Shown: positions 41,114 through 43,394 of the stretch, one piece after another
Position numbering within the stretch: position 1 is the stretch's first letter
Layout of the letters: the number at the start of each line of letters is the position of its first letter
From: Actinomycetota bacterium
GTDB lineage: Bacteria; Actinomycetota; Acidimicrobiia; IMCC26256; PALSA-555
Assembly (NCBI GenBank): GCA_016870355.1
Contig: VGBR01000015.1
Coordinates: 1-43,394 of the forward strand
DNA length: 43,394 nucleotides
Reading direction: 5' to 3'
Notes under the pieces: generated by a model
Seen by the model: only the letters and a program-made list of their open reading frames with translations
What the model was told of the DNA's origin: nothing
Databases searched by the model: none
Position numbers and translations under genes: made by a program

Positions 41114-41301
41114 GGGCGGTAGCCGCGGTTCCTTGCCTCTTCGAGGGTGTCGGGGCCGAACGTCGCAAAGGCTTCGGATTTCATCAGCTCCTCGACCTTC
41201 GCCGCGACCTCCGGATCGTCGAGCGCGTCGAGGTCGTGGACTCGCTGGTTGCGTTTGTCACCCAACCAACGGAAGTGCTCGAACCGCGCCGGCTTCTCCA
41301 C
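41110..41301 (-). CDS. Conserved-looking 63-residue hypothetical protein
   Basis: The frame starts at GTG 41301 after GGAG and encodes a compact, charged protein (EHFRWLGDKRNQRVHDLD, then an Asp-Pro-Glu helix and DTLEEARNRGYRP). Codon use has the strong third-position G/C expected of a real gene here, and the sequence has the look of a small soluble helical protein. No family can be named. A leader of about 180 bases separates it from the micro-ORF at 41478-41519, and hairpins at 41315-41361 lie in between. Its 3' end overlaps DUF1802 by four bases. Confidence 0.6.
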   Translation of the reverse strand: MEKPARFEHFRWLGDKRNQRVHDLDALDDPEVAAKVEELMKSEAFATFGPDTLEEARNRGYRP

Positions 41302-41314
41302 GACTCCAACCTAA

Positions 41315-41361
41315 CGCCCGCTCCGGAACGCGAGCGGGCGGGGTGCCTGCGCACCCCGCCC
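41315..41361 (-). promoter_or_regulatory. Two overlapping, mutually exclusive hairpins
   Basis: On the minus strand the first stem is 11 bp with a 4-base loop (41361-41351 with 41346-41336) and the second 8 bp (41340-41333 with 41322-41315). They share bases 41336-41340, so only one can form fully. They stand between the micro-ORF and the 63-residue gene, 14 bases from its start. Neither has a T-run, so an attenuation or translation-control element is suggested rather than a simple terminator; a factor-dependent terminator is also possible. Confidence 0.5.
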
Positions 41362-41477
41362 ACTCATCAAGGCTGTTGAGCACCATCCGGACTTCTCGGG
41401 AGGGACCAGTCCCCGACCGGGTTGCGGTGCCGGTGCGGCGGTCGGAACTCCGCCAGGCGGTCCAGCCGGTGTGGGGC

Positions 41478-41519
41478 CTAACGGCCGCGCACCTCCAGGG
41501 TCCCAAAAGGTTGATGCAT
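41478..41519 (-). CDS. Putative 13-residue leader peptide
   Basis: ATG at 41519 to TAG at 41478 encodes MHQPFGTLEVRGR. It stands ten bases after an exceptionally strong ribosome-binding site (41524-41539). About 115 bases further on are the two alternative hairpins and then the 63-residue gene, so the arrangement resembles a leader peptide with an attenuator. No runs of a single amino acid suggest a specific sensor. Translation through other frames of the same stretch is possible. Confidence 0.4.
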   Translation of the reverse strand: MHQPFGTLEVRGR

Positions 41520-41523
41520 TCGT

Positions 41524-41539
41524 GGACCACCTCCTTTCT
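41524..41539 (-). promoter_or_regulatory. Near-complete complement of the 16S rRNA 3' tail
   Basis: The minus strand reads AGAAAGGAGGTGGTCC here. Compared with the complement of the usual 16S 3' end (AGAAAGGAGGTGATCC) it matches 15 of 16 positions, far longer than normal Shine-Dalgarno sites. The following ATG is at a workable distance. Such a site could initiate very strongly or hold ribosomes. Confidence 0.65.
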
Positions 41540-41594
41540 CTGGTGACCCACTTGTAGCACGCGGGTGCAAGCACCTGCGTTGGACTTGTTGTAT

Positions 41595-42026
41595 TCAGTC
41601 CTCGTCGGCGGGTGGCCCGATCGCACCGATCTCCTGGAGGTACGCGAGCTGGGTTTCGACGACCGCGTCGATCTGCTCGGGGAGGTAGGGCTCGCCCGTG
41701 CGGGCGGCTTCTTCGACGATGTACGCGATCTGCTCGCCACCACCCACGATCACCGGACCGCCGGGAGCCGCGCCGTTCCCGTTCGGCGACACGCCGTGGT
41801 GCTCGAAGAACTCGATCTGGAGCTGGAGGATCCGCCGCACGTCCTCGGTTGTCAGCGTTGCGGCGACGGCGTCCGGCAGATGCTCCACGATCCACTCGAA
41901 CGCGTCTTCGGCATCGAACAACGCGGGTGGCGGAGTGCGGGCGAGACGGCCGGCCTCGCGGGCGACGACCCACGCGGCGATCCCGACGATCAGCCCGACA
42001 ACGAGGAACCCGGCGACGTACTCGAT
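41595..42026 (-). CDS. One-helix membrane-anchored protein of unknown function, start anomalous
   Basis: The frame codes for a membrane helix (VIEYVAGFLVVGLIVGIAAW) followed by PPPALFDAEDAFEWIVEHL, TLTTEDVRRILQLQIEFFE and a C-terminal YLPEQIDAVVETQLAYLQEIG. The helix is clearly part of the protein, but no ATG, GTG or TTG lies before it back to an in-frame stop near 42193; I placed the start at the ATC at 42026. The nearest canonical start is a TTG at 41921, which would drop the helix and give 108 residues. The original start may have been lost in a deletion (see the preceding gene). Confidence 0.6.
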   Translation of the reverse strand: MEYVAGFLVVGLIVGIAAWVVAREAGRLARTPPPALFDAEDAFEWIVEHLPDAVAATLTTEDVRRILQLQIEFFEHHGVSPNGNGAAPGGPVIVGGGEQIAYIVEEAARTGEPYLPEQIDAVVETQLAYLQEIGAIGPPADED

Positions 42027-42039
42027 GACGAGACCGCCG

Positions 42040-42192
42040 TCAGGCGAAGGTCGCGCCGGGCACAGACGCGACGGTTCCGGCGAGCGTGGCGCGCGACATG
42101 AAGCTGCTGCGGTTGAGGCGCGCGTCGAGAAACCCGCTCGTCTTCGACCCGATCCAGTTCGCAGTTGCGATGTCCTTGCTCGGCGTCTGCAT
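42040..42192 (-). CDS. 50-residue Tat-leader-like peptide, probable truncated gene
   Basis: ATG at 42192, three bases after the MauE-like stop, to TGA at 42040. The C-terminal half, LNRSSFMSRATLAGTVASVP, resembles a twin-arginine leader (x-R-x-S-F-x-x-R followed by a mild hydrophobic stretch), though the Arg pair is degenerate. In related redox clusters MauE is accompanied by a Tat-exported, Cys-rich methylamine-dehydrogenase-light-chain-like protein; here nothing follows the leader. The next gene begins without a usable start 13 bases on. A deletion of the mature part and the next start would explain both. Confidence 0.4.
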   Translation of the reverse strand: MQTPSKDIATANWIGSKTSGFLDARLNRSSFMSRATLAGTVASVPGATFA

Positions 42193-42195
42193 CAG

Positions 42196-42720
42196 CTACT
42201 GAGCCTCGCGTACGGACGCCAGCACTCGTGGGAGCGCGCTGAGAGTGAGCAACGACAACCCCGTGCCGATCACGACGAGCATCACAAAGGGAACACCGGA
42301 GAGCGGCTGTGAGCCCACCGCGTCGGCGATGCCGGCGGAAGGGTCGATGGCGATCGTCACCGCAGCGATCACGGCCGCGAGATTGAAGACCAAGTGGACG
42401 CGACTCGGAGGCGTGTCGGTCTTGCCGAAGCAGCCACACGTCGAGATGGGGAGGTCACACGCGAGTGCGAAGGCCACGAACGCAGCAAAGAGCACGTACG
42501 ACAGCGCAACCAGCACGGCGCCGATCAGGTCGCCTTCGATGAACGCGTAGGCACCGCCGAGCGCCTCGATCGCGCCGCCCGCGCGGACGAGGCGCGGCGA
42601 GGCCGGGAGTCCAGCGCCGCGGAGCGCATTCGCGGTGTCGGCAGGTGATGCGACCTTCATCGCGCCCGCAACGGCCAACAACAGCGCGGCGATCGCGAAC
42701 GGACCCGCGGCGATGCTCAC
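42196..42720 (-). CDS. MauE/DoxX-like redox membrane protein
   Basis: 174 residues with four to five membrane helices. The STCGCFGKTDTPPSR segment after the third helix is the conserved Cys motif (CxC) of MauE-type proteins, which help form disulfides in exported redox enzymes. AALLLAVAGAMKVASP at the N-terminus is the DoxX-like first helix. Its start overlaps the stop of the upstream gene by four bases. Together with the TlpA-like gene it forms a periplasmic thiol-disulfide unit. Confidence 0.82.
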   Translation of the reverse strand: MSIAAGPFAIAALLLAVAGAMKVASPADTANALRGAGLPASPRLVRAGGAIEALGGAYAFIEGDLIGAVLVALSYVLFAAFVAFALACDLPISTCGCFGKTDTPPSRVHLVFNLAAVIAAVTIAIDPSAGIADAVGSQPLSGVPFVMLVVIGTGLSLLTLSALPRVLASVREAQ

Positions 42721-43013
42721 CCGACCGCCCCGTCGATCCGGATGTTCGCGAGGACGTTGTTGACAGCAGGCACGACAACGCTGCGACGCGCGTACGCGCC
42801 GAGCACGATGAGGCAGAAGGCACGCCCCGCTTCATGGAAGAACCCTTGACGGCCGGCGTGGCCATCGAGGCCGCGCTGGAGGCCCGCGGGATCGAAGTCT
42901 TCGGGGTCGAGCTCGCGCGGCATCCCCTCACGTGCGAAGAGCGGCTGGGAGACCCGTCCTCCCCACCCGGGAGGGACGGCAACTTCCAGGCCGTGTGCGG
43001 TGATGTGGCTCAT
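42717..43013 (-). CDS. Small hypothetical protein of the redox cluster
   Basis: 98 residues from ATG 43013 (AGGCGG upstream). It begins MSHITAHGLEVAVPPGWGGR and has a FHEAGRAFCLIVLG segment and a C-terminal NNVLANIRIDGAVG. No membrane helix or signal peptide is evident. I have an impression of similar proteins next to TlpA/MauE pairs in actinobacteria, but no named family. It is coupled to the MauE-like gene by a GTGA overlap. An in-frame GTG/ATG further upstream would overlap the preceding gene. Confidence 0.55.
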   Translation of the reverse strand: MSHITAHGLEVAVPPGWGGRVSQPLFAREGMPRELDPEDFDPAGLQRGLDGHAGRQGFFHEAGRAFCLIVLGAYARRSVVVPAVNNVLANIRIDGAVG

Positions 43014-43038
43014 GGCCGCCTGCCCACGAGTGGAGAGA

Positions 43039-43394
43039 TCACATGCCTGCCTCGGCGTCGTGGAGGTCGGCACCGGGCGTGGGATACAGGCTGGGATGGC
43101 CCGGCTCGATCCCGGCATCGATCAGGTCCCGGTCGACGCTCGCCTCGCGCGTGCGGTTGTCCTCGCCGCGGCGACGACGAGCCGAGGTCGAGGTCGAGAG
43201 GCCAGCGTCGACGACGGCTTGCTCCATCATCCCCACGATCTGCGGCCAGGACATCGCCGCGCCCTCGCCCACGATCGCGCTCATGGGCCCGTCGACCAGC
43301 ACGAAGTAGGGAGCAACTGGCACGTCATAGGCGTCCCACGCGGGACTCGACATCACCACGGTGAGGTCGCGCGGCGCGAACTTCTTCAGCCGCG
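43039..43394 (-). CDS. TlpA/thioredoxin-like protein, 3' part
   Basis: The frame is open to the window edge, so the N-terminus and the CxxC are not seen. The visible part holds FAPRDLTVVMSSPAWDAY, then DVPVAPYFVLVDGP with the cis-Pro of thioredoxin folds (VAPYFVLVDG), then an Ala-rich helix and a polar C-terminal tail. TlpA-type proteins reduce or oxidise exported thiols, usually with a MauE/DsbB-like membrane partner as encoded two genes on. The gap of 25 bases to the next start suggests one operon. Confidence 0.7.
   Translation of the reverse strand, partial: RLKKFAPRDLTVVMSSPAWDAYDVPVAPYFVLVDGPMSAIVGEGAAMSWPQIVGMMEQAVVDAGLSTSTSARRRRGEDNRTREASVDRDLIDAGIEPGHPSLYPTPGADLHDAEAGM

Noticed and set aside
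1-43394. tRNA, rRNA, CRISPR and insertion sequences
   Set aside because: No TpsiC-like arm in a plausible cloverleaf, no rRNA segment, no regularly spaced repeats and no transposase frame were found. The 16S-tail complement at 41524-41539 is not an rRNA gene.

Overview
The window is a dense, high-G+C bacterial chromosome segment with many GTG and TTG starts and many start/stop overlaps of the ATGA and GTGA type. The gene set suggests an actinobacterium, probably of the class Acidimicrobiia (inference from family flavour and gene neighbourhoods only). No rRNA, tRNA, CRISPR array or insertion sequence was seen.

The left half (about 1-28,800) is a surface-glycan island. It opens with the 3' end of an O-antigen polymerase/ligase-like gene, a short Wzz-like protein and glycosyltransferases. 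A nonulosonic (pseudaminic) acid block follows: PseB dehydratase, PseC aminotransferase, a GT-B-like transferase, PseG hydrolase, an SpsF-type cytidylyltransferase and, on the other strand, PseI synthase; a PseH-like acetyltransferase lies about 10 kb away. Divergent from pseI runs an ammonia-driven module: an N-acetyl sugar amidotransferase with dedicated HisH and HisF paralogues, plus a methylase of the pseudaminic-acid-associated family. Together they would make a CMP-activated pseudaminic-acid-like sugar carrying an acetamidino group and perhaps a methyl group. Next come two unrecognised beta-rich proteins with a methyltransferase, an ABC exporter, a damaged junction near 19.0 kb where two convergent genes are both cut, and a set of nucleotide-sugar enzymes (a 6-dehydrogenase and two epimerase-type SDRs) with more glycosyltransferases and a GT-C/DUF2142-like membrane protein.

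The right half is mostly housekeeping and visibly richer in G+C: a membrane protein, an M24 peptidase, a single reading frame that joins LipB to LipA, a 2-oxoacid dehydrogenase E2 with very long Pro/Ala linkers, and dihydrolipoamide dehydrogenase. LipB/LipA make the lipoyl group, E2 carries it and Lpd reoxidises it, so this is one functional unit. A Wzx-like flippase, an L-2-hydroxyglutarate oxidase, a GT4, an alpha/beta-hydrolase lacking its serine, and a DUF1802 protein follow. The right end is a redox cluster on the minus strand (TlpA/thioredoxin-like, a small unknown, MauE/DoxX-like, a Tat-leader-like remnant, a one-TM protein), followed by a micro-ORF with an unusually long anti-Shine-Dalgarno match and a 63-residue protein.

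The most unusual points are the LipB-LipA fusion with a perfect 16-bp inverted repeat lying in frame at the junction, the double 3' truncation at 19.0 kb, the HisF paralogue in which catalytic Asp11 is Leu, and two probable deletion scars. All calls come from reading the sequence; no database search was made.
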